Source: Pedobacter ghigonis
Lineage (GTDB): Bacteria; Bacteroidota; Bacteroidia; Sphingobacteriales; Sphingobacteriaceae
Assembly: GCF_903166585.1 (NCBI RefSeq)
Contig: NZ_CAESCM010000008.1
Location: 62,001 to 126,000, forward strand
Direction: 5' to 3'
Length of the DNA: 64,000 nucleotides
The notes beneath the pieces were generated by a model, which saw only the letters and a list, made by a program, of their open reading frames with translations, was not told where the DNA came from and did not search any database. This document shows positions 45,261 to 58,300 of the stretch, one piece after another (position 1 is the stretch's first letter; each line of letters starts with the position of its first letter). The translations under genes were made by a program, and so were the position numbers.

Positions 45261-45634
45261 TTTACGGGAAAAATAAACTGCTTTTGCATATAATAATTAT
45301 AGCTGAGTCCCATTACTACGGAAACGGCTATTTTGGAGAACAGGTAATTGAGACTGAAAAAACGGGTAAGCAGGTAAACGAACAAGGTTACCAGTAATAA
45401 ATTGCCCAGCCATACCAGCATATACCTGATGATTTGTTTCCTCATTTCTGCTGAGCTGGCATTAAAAACCCAGTTCCGGTTGATGTAAAAATTAACAGCT
45501 CCCCCCGAAATGGTTCCGATCATGCTTCCGGCCAGATACCACCAGCCAAATATGCTTACGGTTAAGGCGGTGATTAAAAAATCGGTTGCCGAAGCCGTTA
45601 ACGAAGAAGCCTGGGCTTTTAAAAAGGTAAGCAT
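45257..45634 (-). CDS. GtrA-family membrane protein
   Basis: 125 residues with four predicted membrane helices and the GtrA signature (SGGAVNFYINRNWVF; near the end SYNYYMQKQFIF). GtrA proteins are linked to flipping of lipid-linked sugars or to cell-surface glycolipid synthesis. One base separates it from the PgpA-type gene upstream and it overlaps the DUF5686 gene downstream. In this setting it may help move inositol lipids or an intermediate across the inner membrane. The family assignment is firm, the role is inferred. Confidence 0.85.
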   Translation of the reverse strand: MLTFLKAQASSLTASATDFLITALTVSIFGWWYLAGSMIGTISGGAVNFYINRNWVFNASSAEMRKQIIRYMLVWLGNLLLVTLFVYLLTRFFSLNYLFSKIAVSVVMGLSYNYYMQKQFIFPVK

Positions 45635-45635
45635 A

Positions 45636-46091
45636 CTAAAACAGCCCTAAAAGGATAATACCCTGCAACACCACATTGGCATAAATCCCTGCCAGCACAT
45701 CATCGGCCATTACGCCCCAGCCACCCGGTAGTACTTCCAGATGCCTGATGTAAAAAGGCTTGGCAATGTCGAAAAACCTGAAAAGGATTAAGGCCATGAG
45801 GTAATACGGCCATTTTAACGGCACACAAAGCAAGGCTATGCCCATTCCGGCTACTTCATCTATCACTACCCTTTGATGGTCTTTGCCCCATACCTTTTCT
45901 ACCTCATCGGCTGTAATTACACCAATCAGCAAAATAAATATGGATGATAAAAAAGGCCAGAGGTGCGGATTGGTGTACGGCGTTTGTAAAAACCACCAGA
46001 GGACGCAGGTAACCGCCGCAGCGACGGTACCTGCCCCCTTGCCAATGTAGCCTATACCCAGGGCTGTAGATATGAACTTGTGAAAAAACAC
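45636..46091 (-). CDS. PgpA-family lipid phosphatase
   Basis: 151 residues with the phosphatidylglycerophosphatase A pattern: N-terminal GIGYIGKGAGTVAA, the acidic VVIDEVAGMGIAL and the conserved FRFFDIAKPFYIRHLEVLPG with WGVMADDVLAGIYANV near the end. Three to four membrane helices. In this operon the substrate is more likely phosphatidylinositol phosphate than phosphatidylglycerol phosphate, so it would complete phosphatidylinositol synthesis. Its first base is shared with the last base of the inositol-phosphate synthase gene. A housekeeping PgpA role cannot be excluded. Confidence 0.88.
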   Translation of the reverse strand: MFFHKFISTALGIGYIGKGAGTVAAAVTCVLWWFLQTPYTNPHLWPFLSSIFILLIGVITADEVEKVWGKDHQRVVIDEVAGMGIALLCVPLKWPYYLMALILFRFFDIAKPFYIRHLEVLPGGWGVMADDVLAGIYANVVLQGIILLGLF

Positions 46092-47416
46092 TATACCGTT
46101 TCTACCACTTCTTCCTCGTAATCCTGCCCTAAATGGGTAATCAGCTCTTCGCCCATAATGTAGCGCAAAGTATTTTGAAGCTTAATTAACTGCTTGAAAA
46201 TATCGTTCTCTGCAGGTACCCCCGGAATGGTTTGTGGCGATTTTAAGTAGAACGAAAGCCATTCCTGAATGCCTGAAAGGTTAGCACGCTTAGCCAAATC
46301 GATAAACAAGGCTAAATCCAGTACAATTGGGGCAGCTAAAATCGAATCGCGGCAAAGGAAATTGATTTTGATCTGCATTTTATAACCTAACCAGCCAAAA
46401 ATGTCGATGTTATCCCAGCTCTCTTTATTATCGCCATGAGGCGGATAGTAATTGATCCTGATTTTGTGGTACATATCGCCATATAAATCGGCATTGATTT
46501 CTGGTTTGAAAATATCTTCAAGTACGCCTAGTTTAGATACCTCTTTGGTTTTAAAGTTATCCGGATCATCAAGTACCAAACCATCGCGGTTACCTAAAAT
46601 ATTATCTGAAAACCAACCGTTTACACCCAGTGAGCGGGCTGCAAGGCCTGGAGCCAGAATGGTTTTCATAAGGGTTTGTCCGGTTTTAAAATCTTTTCCG
46701 GCAATCGGCGTATTGGTTTCTTTAGCCAGCTCAATCAGGGCCGGAATATCAACCGTTAAGTTAGGCGCGCCATTGGCAAAAGGAATGCCGAGTTTTAAAG
46801 CGGCATAAGCATAAATCATACTTGGGGCAATACGCGAATCGTTGTCTTTTAATCCCTGTTCGAAAGCAGCCAGCGAACTGTGCACTTCCGAAGGCTCGAA
46901 ATAAATTTCGGTAGAACCACACCAAACCAGTACAATGCGGTCGCAATTGTTATCGGCTTTAAAGTTTTTAATATCGTCCATCACTGCCAGTGCCAGTTCG
47001 TAACGGTTATCGATATCCTTCACATATTTACCATCCAGGTTTTTAACATAGTTGCGATCAAAAGCAGCACGCATAGGCTTGATGGCCTGCAATTCTTCTT
47101 TTACATCGCGCAATAAATTGGCATCCAATACGCGTGCATTCATGGCCGCCTCATAAACGTTATCTTCGTAAACGTCCCAACCGCCAAAAACTAAATCTTC
47201 TAATGCCGCCAAAGGAACAAAATCTTTAATTTTAGGTTCTTTCTTCTCTGTGCGTTTGCCAATGCGGATTGTACCCATCTGCGTAAGCGAACCAATTGGT
47301 TTTGATAATCCTTTTTTCACTGCTGCTACCCCCGAAATCATGGTTGTAGCTACTGCACCCAGGCCTGGCATTAATATTCCAAGTTTGCCATTTGCTGATT
47401 TTACTTGTTCTGTCAT
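46091..47416 (-). CDS. ino1: myo-Inositol-1-phosphate (1L-myo-inositol 3-phosphate) synthase
   Basis: 441 residues, cytoplasmic. NAD-binding glycine-rich start (GILMPGLGAVATTMISG), VLVWCGSTEI, the core GKDFKTGQTLMKTILAPG and NGWFSDNILGNRDG are the conserved blocks of inositol-3-phosphate synthases (EC 5.5.1.4); MQIKINFLCRDS belongs to the dimer and lysine-containing region. It converts glucose 6-phosphate to inositol 3-phosphate, the head-group precursor. It lies 18 nt after the CerR-like gene and abuts the PgpA-type gene. Its presence inside a sphingolipid operon indicates that the end product carries inositol. Confidence 0.93.
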   Translation of the reverse strand: MTEQVKSANGKLGILMPGLGAVATTMISGVAAVKKGLSKPIGSLTQMGTIRIGKRTEKKEPKIKDFVPLAALEDLVFGGWDVYEDNVYEAAMNARVLDANLLRDVKEELQAIKPMRAAFDRNYVKNLDGKYVKDIDNRYELALAVMDDIKNFKADNNCDRIVLVWCGSTEIYFEPSEVHSSLAAFEQGLKDNDSRIAPSMIYAYAALKLGIPFANGAPNLTVDIPALIELAKETNTPIAGKDFKTGQTLMKTILAPGLAARSLGVNGWFSDNILGNRDGLVLDDPDNFKTKEVSKLGVLEDIFKPEINADLYGDMYHKIRINYYPPHGDNKESWDNIDIFGWLGYKMQIKINFLCRDSILAAPIVLDLALFIDLAKRANLSGIQEWLSFYLKSPQTIPGVPAENDIFKQLIKLQNTLRYIMGEELITHLGQDYEEEVVETV

Positions 47417-47434
47417 CTTATCTTATTTAAATAC

Positions 47435-48420
47435 TTATAACCATTTGTTAATCTGATACCATTTTATTGTTTCTTCTAAACCCTGTTGCAGCTGGTATCG
47501 CGGACTGTAACCGAGGTCGTTTTTAATATTTTGAATGTCGCAGCTCCAGTTAATGCCGGTAAGCTCGTTCACTTTATCGATGTTTAGTGTTGGCATTTTA
47601 CGGATCAGCTTATACCCTTTTTCAAGGCTCCAGGCAATCCCTTTAATTAGCGGCAGCGGCACCTGTACTTTAAATGTGCTCTTTTGCATAATCGCCCTTG
47701 CATGTTCAGCAAAAGTCGACCGGCCATAAACGTGTCCATCAGAAACATTGTAACTTTTGTTAACCACTGCCGATTGCAGCGAACTGACCATAATTTGAGC
47801 CAGGTCTTTTACGTAAACAAAGCTGAGTTGCTGCTCTTTATCGCCCATGTACAGCTCCAGTCCCCTGTTTATGGCTTTAATTACCATCAATATTTCGCGC
47901 TCACGCGGGCCGTACACCGCCGTTGGCCGAAACACCAGCCAGGGCAGCTTATCAATATGATGCAAATAGGTTTCGGCCAAAGCTTTGCTTTTTCCATAAT
48001 GGGTTACCGGGTTTGATGCTCCATTATCGCTTAATTGACTGCCTGTCTTTTTTAATGGCCCCAATGCAGCGAGGCTACTTACAAACACAAACTTTTCTAC
48101 CTGATGTGCTGCCTGCGCTACCGCAATGGCCAGGTTACGGGTATAGCCCGCATTGTATTTATGGTACTGATCGAGGTTTTCGGCTTTGGTTACTGCTGCA
48201 GCGTGGATCACATAATTGTATTTATACTCCTGCACATGCTTCGCCATCTGGTAAATCGATTCGAAATCGAGCTCCACGAAATTGATCCCTAAACCTTGCA
48301 AATGTACGGTTTTGCTCGATTTGCGAACATTGGCAAACACTTCAAGCCCCTCTGCCAAGGCAGCTTCAATTAAATGAAAGCCAACAAAACCTGTAGCACC
48401 GGTAATTAAAATCCGCTTTT

Positions 48421-48424
<4 letters not shown>
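47435..48424 (-). CDS. NAD(P)-dependent reductase of the SDR/epimerase type, CerR-like (ceramide pathway)
   Basis: 329 residues with the extended-SDR nucleotide motif GATGFVG (9-15), the active-site Tyr143-x3-Lys147 pair in THYGKSKALAE and RPTAVYGPRE. The family is usually annotated as NAD-dependent epimerase/dehydratase. In Caulobacter a related enzyme, CerR, reduces the 3-keto group of the ceramide precursor, and here the gene overlaps the GNAT acyltransferase gene by 4 nt and is two genes from serine palmitoyltransferase. I therefore favour 3-oxo-ceramide (or 3-ketosphinganine) reduction. A sugar epimerase is the alternative. Confidence 0.75.
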
Positions 48425-51263
<2,839 letters not shown>

Positions 51264-52157
51264 ATGGGACAATTGCATCCGGTCAAAAAGCCATCATCAT
51301 CAGGTTATCCTGATACCCTAACGGGCATTGAGCTTATGGTGTCGATATACAATAGTGCCAGCGGAAGTGATTGTCCTAAATCGCCTTTCCGGTCTACCGA
51401 TTTCGGGATTTTAATGGTAAAAAAGGGAAGCCTGAAAATAAAAATCAATTTTGTAGAGTATACTTTAAACTACCGCGATATTTTATGTATGATGCCCGAT
51501 CATATTTACGAAATACCCGAAGAACCCAATGCCACCGTTATTTTTACGCATTTCAATAAAAGCTATCTTGCACGTAAGGGCATATTTTTTAATATCGCCG
51601 AAACTTACAAGATATTTAACGGGCAGGAACTGTTAAAGTTTTCGCTCTCAAAAGCCGAATATGAGCAGGTACTGGCCGATATGATGGCGCTTCAAAACCG
51701 GCTTTCCATTTCAAAACACACCCGCCATATCGACGATATTATACACAATAGCTTCTTATCTATTGTATATGATATTTTTTTACTGAACGAAAAGCAAAAG
51801 AAACTACCTTCATCCGCAATAAACAGCAAAGTAGAACTTACCAATCGGTTTTTATCGCTGGTAGCGGAGCGTTTCAAAATAGAAAAACGGGTAATTTATT
51901 ATGCAAACTGCCTGCACATTACCCCAAGGCATCTTTCTCAGGTTGTTAAACAGGTTACCGGCCGATCGGCCGGAGAACATATAGACGATTTTGTTATCAG
52001 GGAAGCTAAATTATTGCTTACCGGGCATGTGCTGAACATTTCGGAAATTGCCGAAGAACTTCATTTCAGCAATCCTTCCTTTTTTGGAAAATACTTTAAA
52101 AAACATGCGGGTTTATCACCGCTATCGTTTAAAAGGGATAATAATATTGCCTTATAA
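51264..52157 (+). CDS. AraC-family transcriptional regulator
   Basis: 297 residues: an N-terminal cupin-like sensing domain (about 20-180, with LMVKKGSLKIKINFVEYTL) and a C-terminal AraC double helix-turn-helix. The second helix-turn-helix is clear (LNISEIAEELHFSNPSFFGKYFKKHAGLSPLSFKR). No signal peptide or membrane helix. It is divergent from the sphingolipid operon and could control it, or could control PUL 4 downstream; the sequence does not decide. No regulator-specific operator was found. Confidence 0.9.
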   Translation: MGQLHPVKKPSSSGYPDTLTGIELMVSIYNSASGSDCPKSPFRSTDFGILMVKKGSLKIKINFVEYTLNYRDILCMMPDHIYEIPEEPNATVIFTHFNKSYLARKGIFFNIAETYKIFNGQELLKFSLSKAEYEQVLADMMALQNRLSISKHTRHIDDIIHNSFLSIVYDIFLLNEKQKKLPSSAINSKVELTNRFLSLVAERFKIEKRVIYYANCLHITPRHLSQVVKQVTGRSAGEHIDDFVIREAKLLLTGHVLNISEIAEELHFSNPSFFGKYFKKHAGLSPLSFKRDNNIAL

Positions 52158-52474
52158 CTCACAAACAGGTAAGCTATAAGGCATTATTAACATAGATCTT
52201 ATTAGCACCATGCATTACCAACTGGCTAAGCCAAAGCACTGCATCTCCGTTTTACTCAAAACCGGCATAACAAATTTTTCGGTTTGCACTAATCACGCCA
52301 AACCAGTGACTTTGAAAGAAAAATTTTAAGCCGGTGTTTTTTGTTTTTTTCACACCTCATTATGTTTTCAACTGCGTTCAAGCTGCCTATGCCGGTCTTT
52401 TTGACACCAAAAAGAAAGCCCGTCCGGCTAGGACAAAGAAATTGCCATTTACAATAAATTTCCAATTACATTTT
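52158..52474. other. Intergenic region between convergent genes
   Basis: 317 bp between the AraC regulator and the convergent sulfatase. I see no gene, no clear intrinsic terminator and no repeat in it. Confidence 0.5.
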
Positions 52475-53860
52475 CTATTTTACCGTCCAGTAAGGCGAAT
52501 CCGTTCTTGCTGTTAAAAGATAATCTTCTATTTTCTTAACAATATCCGGATGGGCTGCCGCCACATCTTTTGTCTCGCCAATATCGGTCTTCAAATCGTA
52601 AAGCTCCAGTTTATGATGTCTTTTTACACCTTTCCACCAGCCATAACGAACACCTTGTTCAAAGCCCAGCTCAAAAAACTCCCAATACAGAAAACGGTCT
52701 GTTTTTGGTTTAACGCCTTTAAGTACGGGGTAAATACTGGCTCCATCGGTTTTAAATCCACTGGTTTTACCTGCAATTTCGCCAAATGTGGGCATAATAT
52801 CGGGAAAGTACCCGGGCACATCGCTCGTTTTAGGGGCGTTTTTAATAAATGGTGCCCATGCAATAAAAGGAATACGGATTCCACCATCATACATATCTCT
52901 TTTATAACCTTTAAGCGGACCGTTCGAATCAAAAAACTCGGATACGGCCTTCAGCTGACTGGTGGGTTCTGACCTCGGCCCATTATCGGAAGCAAAAAAG
53001 ACGATCGTATTTTCCGATAAACCACTTTTAACCAAATAATCTTTAATCTTACCCACCGATTGGTCCATGTAATACACCATGGCAGCATAAGTCTTCATAT
53101 CTTCCGGCCAGTTTTTATTTTTATAAATGGCCTGGTCCGGCACATCGAGTGGCGAATGCGGATTGTTAAAGTTCAGCATCAAAAAGAAAGGCTTTTTACT
53201 GTCTTTTTGCGTTTTCAGGTAAGCCAATGCCTCATCTGTACAGATATTGGTTTCGTAATAGCCCTTTCTGGCATTGGTATTGGGCTCAACCGTTACGAGT
53301 TTTCCGTTAACATAACGGTGGTCGGGCCAATAGGTACTGGCGTAGGTTTCCGGTACATTGATAAGCCAGCCCGAAAACTTATCGAAGCCCCTTTGCAATG
53401 GTGTAGCCAGCGAATCGTAACCATCAACATGCCATTTCCCTACCAGCGAGGTATTGTATCCGGCATCCTGCATCAGGTTGCCAATGGTATAATCGTTCGG
53501 TGTAAGGTTTGCTCTGTACACCACATTTTTCCCTTTTTTACCCGGAAGGCCGCCTTGCTCTGTTGCATTGCCCCTGATGGTAGCATGCCCGGTATTGAGA
53601 CCGGTAAGGATAGAACCCCTTGAAGGTGAACAAACTGGTGCCCCGGCATAAAATTCGGTAAAGCGTGTCCCTTCTCTGGCCAGTTTATCGATATTGGGTG
53701 TAAGTATCTGTTTTTGTCCGTAAACACCCACATCGCCATAACCGAGATCATCGGCCAGAATAAAAACAATATTGGGTTTCTGCCCTGGTCTTCGCTGGGC
53801 GACAGCTAATCCGCTAAAAAGGATGGAGAAACCTGCTATAATTAAACTTTTTCTGATCAT
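52475..53860 (-). CDS. Family S1 sulfatase (PUL 4)
   Basis: 461 residues with Sec signal peptide (to about AVAQ), the metal site NIVFILADDLGYGDVGVYG, the formylglycine motif CSPSR with Cys77, GSILTGLNTGHATIRGN and LVGKWHVDGYD. The pattern is that of N-acetylgalactosamine-6-sulfatase/arylsulfatase-A-like enzymes of family S1. It follows susD by 14 nt and closes the operon. It is exported and requires a maturase encoded elsewhere. Confidence 0.92.
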   Translation of the reverse strand: MIRKSLIIAGFSILFSGLAVAQRRPGQKPNIVFILADDLGYGDVGVYGQKQILTPNIDKLAREGTRFTEFYAGAPVCSPSRGSILTGLNTGHATIRGNATEQGGLPGKKGKNVVYRANLTPNDYTIGNLMQDAGYNTSLVGKWHVDGYDSLATPLQRGFDKFSGWLINVPETYASTYWPDHRYVNGKLVTVEPNTNARKGYYETNICTDEALAYLKTQKDSKKPFFLMLNFNNPHSPLDVPDQAIYKNKNWPEDMKTYAAMVYYMDQSVGKIKDYLVKSGLSENTIVFFASDNGPRSEPTSQLKAVSEFFDSNGPLKGYKRDMYDGGIRIPFIAWAPFIKNAPKTSDVPGYFPDIMPTFGEIAGKTSGFKTDGASIYPVLKGVKPKTDRFLYWEFFELGFEQGVRYGWWKGVKRHHKLELYDLKTDIGETKDVAAAHPDIVKKIEDYLLTARTDSPYWTVK

Positions 53861-53874
53861 TTCGTAAATATAAA

Positions 53875-55365
53875 TTAATTGTAGCCGGGATTTTGCACAT
53901 AAAGTCCGGGAGCAGTCTGAATTTCTGATGCCGGCACCGGATAAATAACGTAACTCGGCACAATTTCATTGATTTTGGTAATTGCATCGGCAATTCTCCA
54001 GGCATTCATTTGCGAAATGGCCAATCCTTCGCGCACCAGATCGTTCCAACGTAAACCTTCGCCTAAAAACTCTCTCTGCCGTTCCTGCATCAGGGTTTGG
54101 ATATTTACATTGGATAATGCGCCTACCCCTGCCCTGGCCCTTACCTGGTTTACCGCAGCATCCACATCGGCCTGCGTACCCGGAGCGCCATGCAAGATAC
54201 ACTCTGCTTTCATGAGTAATATATCGGTATACCGCAGCACAATAAAATTAACAGACCAGTCTCTTCCCGACAGGCCTTTTTTAGCCACATCGATATATTT
54301 TTTAATAAATGGACCCGGTGTGTAACTGGTAGCCACATTAAAAGGATACCTGATATCTGTTCCGCTCACAGTATTGGTGGTATAGGCAGTTACTAAACTT
54401 TTAGCCACCGGAAAAGTACTTGCCCCATAGCCATTCCCATAACTATTAGAAATGCCATTGCTGGTCCAGTAAGCTACTGGGACCAAATGCGACGGGAAAC
54501 CAGCACCGTTTAAACTCGACGCAAACTGCACATCGAAAACGACTTCGCTATTGTTCTCGTTGGTATAAGAAAATATAGATGAATAATTATTGGCAAAACT
54601 GTAAGGACTACCGGTAAGTACGGCGTCGAACTGGGCAGCGGCCTTATTGTATTCGTTGCTGTTTAGCCCCGGCCCGTTTATACCGTAAGTTGGGCCTGAT
54701 TTGGTGAGGTAAACCAATCCCAATAGTCCTTTTGCCGCATACGATGTAGGCCTGCCCAGATCGGCACCGGTAAAGGTTGAAGGCAAATTGGTGGCCGCAT
54801 ATTGCAGGTCCGATTCAATCAATGCATACACATCAGCCACCGGGCTCCTCGGTATCGTTGCCACCTCGGCAGCACTCTTTACTGTCGAAATTAATGGCAC
54901 CTGACCAAAAGTCCTGACCAAAGAGAAATAATAAAACGCCCTTAAAAACCGTACTTCGGCAGTGTAACGCGTAGCATTTGCAGCCGTAAGCACACTCCCT
55001 TTGGTTTCGAGGGCAGCCAGCACGGTATTTGCATTATAAATACCATTAAAATTGGCTTTCCAGGCAGTTGATATAAAGCCTGTGGTGGTAATACTTGGGG
55101 TAAAATTATTAATTCCATCCCAGTCGCGGTTACCATCGGAGGTTGCATTGATGTTATCGCTGCGCATTTCGCCCAGCCACAATGCCTGACTGGGGTAATT
55201 ATTTAATTGCGAATAAACCCCATTTACCGCCTGAAGAAAGTCGTTATTGTTGGTAAAAAAGTTTTCGGTTGCTAAGCTCGACTCTGGTGTTTGATTTAAC
55301 TGTTTTTCGCAACTGGTTATTAGCAGCAATGCGGAGAACAGGGTTAAGTATATTTTCGTTTTCAT
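53875..55365 (-). CDS. SusD/RagB-family lipoprotein (PUL 4)
   Basis: 496 residues with a lipoprotein signal (MKTKIYLTLFSALLLITSC). SusD features include LNQTPESSLATENFFTNNNDFLQAVNG, VRFLRAFYYFSLVRTFGQVPLI, the RSPVADVYALIESDL block and the C-terminal MQERQREFLGEGLRWNDLVR and YVQNPGY. It starts 9 nt after the susC stop and pairs with that transporter at the cell surface. Confidence 0.94.
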   Translation of the reverse strand: MKTKIYLTLFSALLLITSCEKQLNQTPESSLATENFFTNNNDFLQAVNGVYSQLNNYPSQALWLGEMRSDNINATSDGNRDWDGINNFTPSITTTGFISTAWKANFNGIYNANTVLAALETKGSVLTAANATRYTAEVRFLRAFYYFSLVRTFGQVPLISTVKSAAEVATIPRSPVADVYALIESDLQYAATNLPSTFTGADLGRPTSYAAKGLLGLVYLTKSGPTYGINGPGLNSNEYNKAAAQFDAVLTGSPYSFANNYSSIFSYTNENNSEVVFDVQFASSLNGAGFPSHLVPVAYWTSNGISNSYGNGYGASTFPVAKSLVTAYTTNTVSGTDIRYPFNVATSYTPGPFIKKYIDVAKKGLSGRDWSVNFIVLRYTDILLMKAECILHGAPGTQADVDAAVNQVRARAGVGALSNVNIQTLMQERQREFLGEGLRWNDLVREGLAISQMNAWRIADAITKINEIVPSYVIYPVPASEIQTAPGLYVQNPGYN

Positions 55366-55374
55366 CTTATCTTA

Positions 55375-58300
55375 CTAAAAGCCAATGTTTATACCAATTG
55401 AAGCAGTTTTACTTAATGGCGCAGAACCATAATCGCCCGATATGGCGTAACTGGCATCGCCACTTACATTTGTATTTTGTGCTTCGGGATTTGCCCCACC
55501 TTTATATTTATCGTGAGAGAAGTAGTTTTCCAGGGCAATAAAGATCCTTGCTGAAGAAATACCCGGTGTTTTGATTAAACCTTTCAGGTTATAACCCAAA
55601 GTAATATTCTGCACCCGTAAAAAATCGCTCGAATAAACCCAGTCAGAGGTTACGTTAGGATAAGTATAACTTGCGCCCAATTTACCTCTCGGAGCATCTG
55701 GGTTGGGATCTGCGGCACTCCATCGGTCTCTCCACACCCCTAGCACATTTGCCGTAGTGCTGCCCGAAAAATCAATTGCTCTGCCGAGGTAAGAAAGTAT
55801 CGATCCGCCGTGCTGGCCATATAACTGTATACCGAGATCAAAATTTCCGTACTTGAAATTGTTTGTCCAGCCCCAGGTATATTTAGGTGAAGGCTGGCCA
55901 CCAATTACCCGGTCTGCAGCACTGATTTTTCCGTCGCCGTTGGCATCAACATACTTTGCATCGCCCACTTTCTGACCAGACACTTTGGCCACGGCAGAAT
56001 TCGCAAGATCAGCGGCAGTTAAAATTCCGTCTGTTTTGGTAATGTAATAGCTAAATGCGGGCAACCCTTCGCGCAATAAGTAAGGCGCATTGCTACCACT
56101 GTAGGCAGAAGCAATTTCAATATCGGCATGTGTTGGCCCAAGCTCGGTTACCGTATTTTTATTGAAGGCAATATTGGCGTTCATTGACCAGGTAAAACTG
56201 GCTGTTTTTACGTTTACGGTATTCAAACCGAACTCCAGTCCTTTGTTTACCACAGCACCAATGTTTTGCAGGCTGGTACTAAAACCACTTGCCGATAATA
56301 CAGGCAGATTCAACAACAGGTCGGTATTCTTTTTATGATAAGCATCGAAAGTAAAATTGATCCTGTTGGCCAAAAGACTTAAATCTATACCCAAATCGTA
56401 TGTATTGGAGGTTTCCCATTTCAACGCTTTATTGGCAAGGCCCGATACCACCTGGCCTGTAGCCGTGGTAGGTGTATTGCCTCCAAAAACGTAATTCGAA
56501 TTTACCAGCGTACTGATGGCATTGTAATCACCAATATTGTTATTGCCCGATTTACCCCAGCTTAAGCGCAGTTTCAGCTCATTAATGGCTTTAACATCCT
56601 TAAGAAAAGATTCTTCTGAAATTTTCCATCCGGCCGATATCGAAGGAAAGGTTCCCCAGCGATTTTCGGAGCCAAACTTAGATGAAGCATCTCTTCTGAG
56701 GGTACCCGATAAGAGGTATTTATCTTTAAAGGCGTATTGCAATCTGCTGTAATACGAAAACAGGGTATTATTTGCCGCAGTTGAAGTTCCGGTAGTGGTT
56801 ACCCCTGCCGAGTTGGCAATGGCGTTACTTAAGGTTTTAATGATATCGTTGGCAAAACCTCCGGCGGTAACCAGGCTCACCCCTTCTGTATGCACAATAT
56901 TGTACGACACACCGGCAATGGCCGATATTTTATGCAGGCCAGCGATTGTGGTGGTGTAATTCAAAGTATTTTCATTCAGGAAATTCTGTTTTTTGGTTAC
57001 CGCATAAGAACCAGTAGAGTAAAGGCCCGGATTGGTTAATAATGCCGAAGCCGCGCCAACCGTAACCTGATCGGAAGTATATCTTGAAGTATTGCGATCT
57101 ACATTATCGTAGTTTACACTCGATCTGAGTGATAAGCCTTTTACAATCTGATAGTCGGCATAGATGGAAGCCAGTAATCTGGAAGTTTTAATTTTATTGA
57201 TGGCCGTTTCGAGATAAGCATAGGGGCTGATGAGCCTCGGACTTGCCCAGGTATAGGTACTGTTCCCATAAGCACCAGAATTTAATCCGGCATTGCTTTC
57301 AACCACGGGCACCATTTGCAGGGCATTCATCAACTGATTATCTTTTCCCTCTCCCGGAGGCGCATTGTTAACTGAATATGATGGTGCCAGATTGATTCCG
57401 AATTTAAGTTTTTTACTGGCATTAGCCTCAACATTGGCCCTTATACCGTAATTCTTAAAGTTGGAATTAATTAGTGTTCCATTTTGGTTAAGCACATTGC
57501 CGGAGATAAAATAACTTACATTTTCGGAGCCTCCGCTGGCCGAAACCTCATAGTTTTGGTAGGGTGCACGAGTAAAGATCGCATCCTGCCAGTCTACATA
57601 ATCAAGTCCGGGGTGCCCGGCCTGTGCCCAGCGCGGATCAGTCATGTAAGTGGTATTAATCGTTCCTGCGGCCAACCCCAAAATCGCCGCGCGTTCTGCA
57701 TTGGTTTGACTACTTGTTCTGCCTGTACCAGAAGCCACCCAGGCGTTGTTAGCTAATTCAGTAGCCTGGGCCACCCATTCATCGGCACTGAGCATATCAA
57801 TTTTCCGCGCTATAGTACTGATGCCTGCATTGGCGTTTACACTAATTTTAGCTTTACCTATAATCCCTTTCTTGGTTGTAATAATTACCACTCCGTTTGC
57901 TGCACGCGAACCGTAAATGGCTCCTGCTGCTGCATCTTTCAGCACCTGCACACTTTCGATATCGTTTGGATTAAGGTTATCGAGCGGACTGTTGGCAATA
58001 CCGCCGGCACCATTTTGGCTGGCTACATCTAAAGGAAAACCATCTAACACGTAAAGCGGCTCGTTACCCGCAGTAATTGAGCCTGCACCACGCACCTGAA
58101 TGCTTAAACCTGCACCAGGCGTAGCACTTTGCTGCCTTACCTGTACACCCGCCATCTGACCAATTAGCGCCTGTTCTACCCGTGATATAGGTTTTTCTTC
58201 TACTGCTTTGGCATTAAAGGAGGCCACAGCCCCCAATACATCGCTTTTTCTTTGGCTACCATAGCCCACTACTAGCACTTCTTCGAGCTTACTTTGATCG

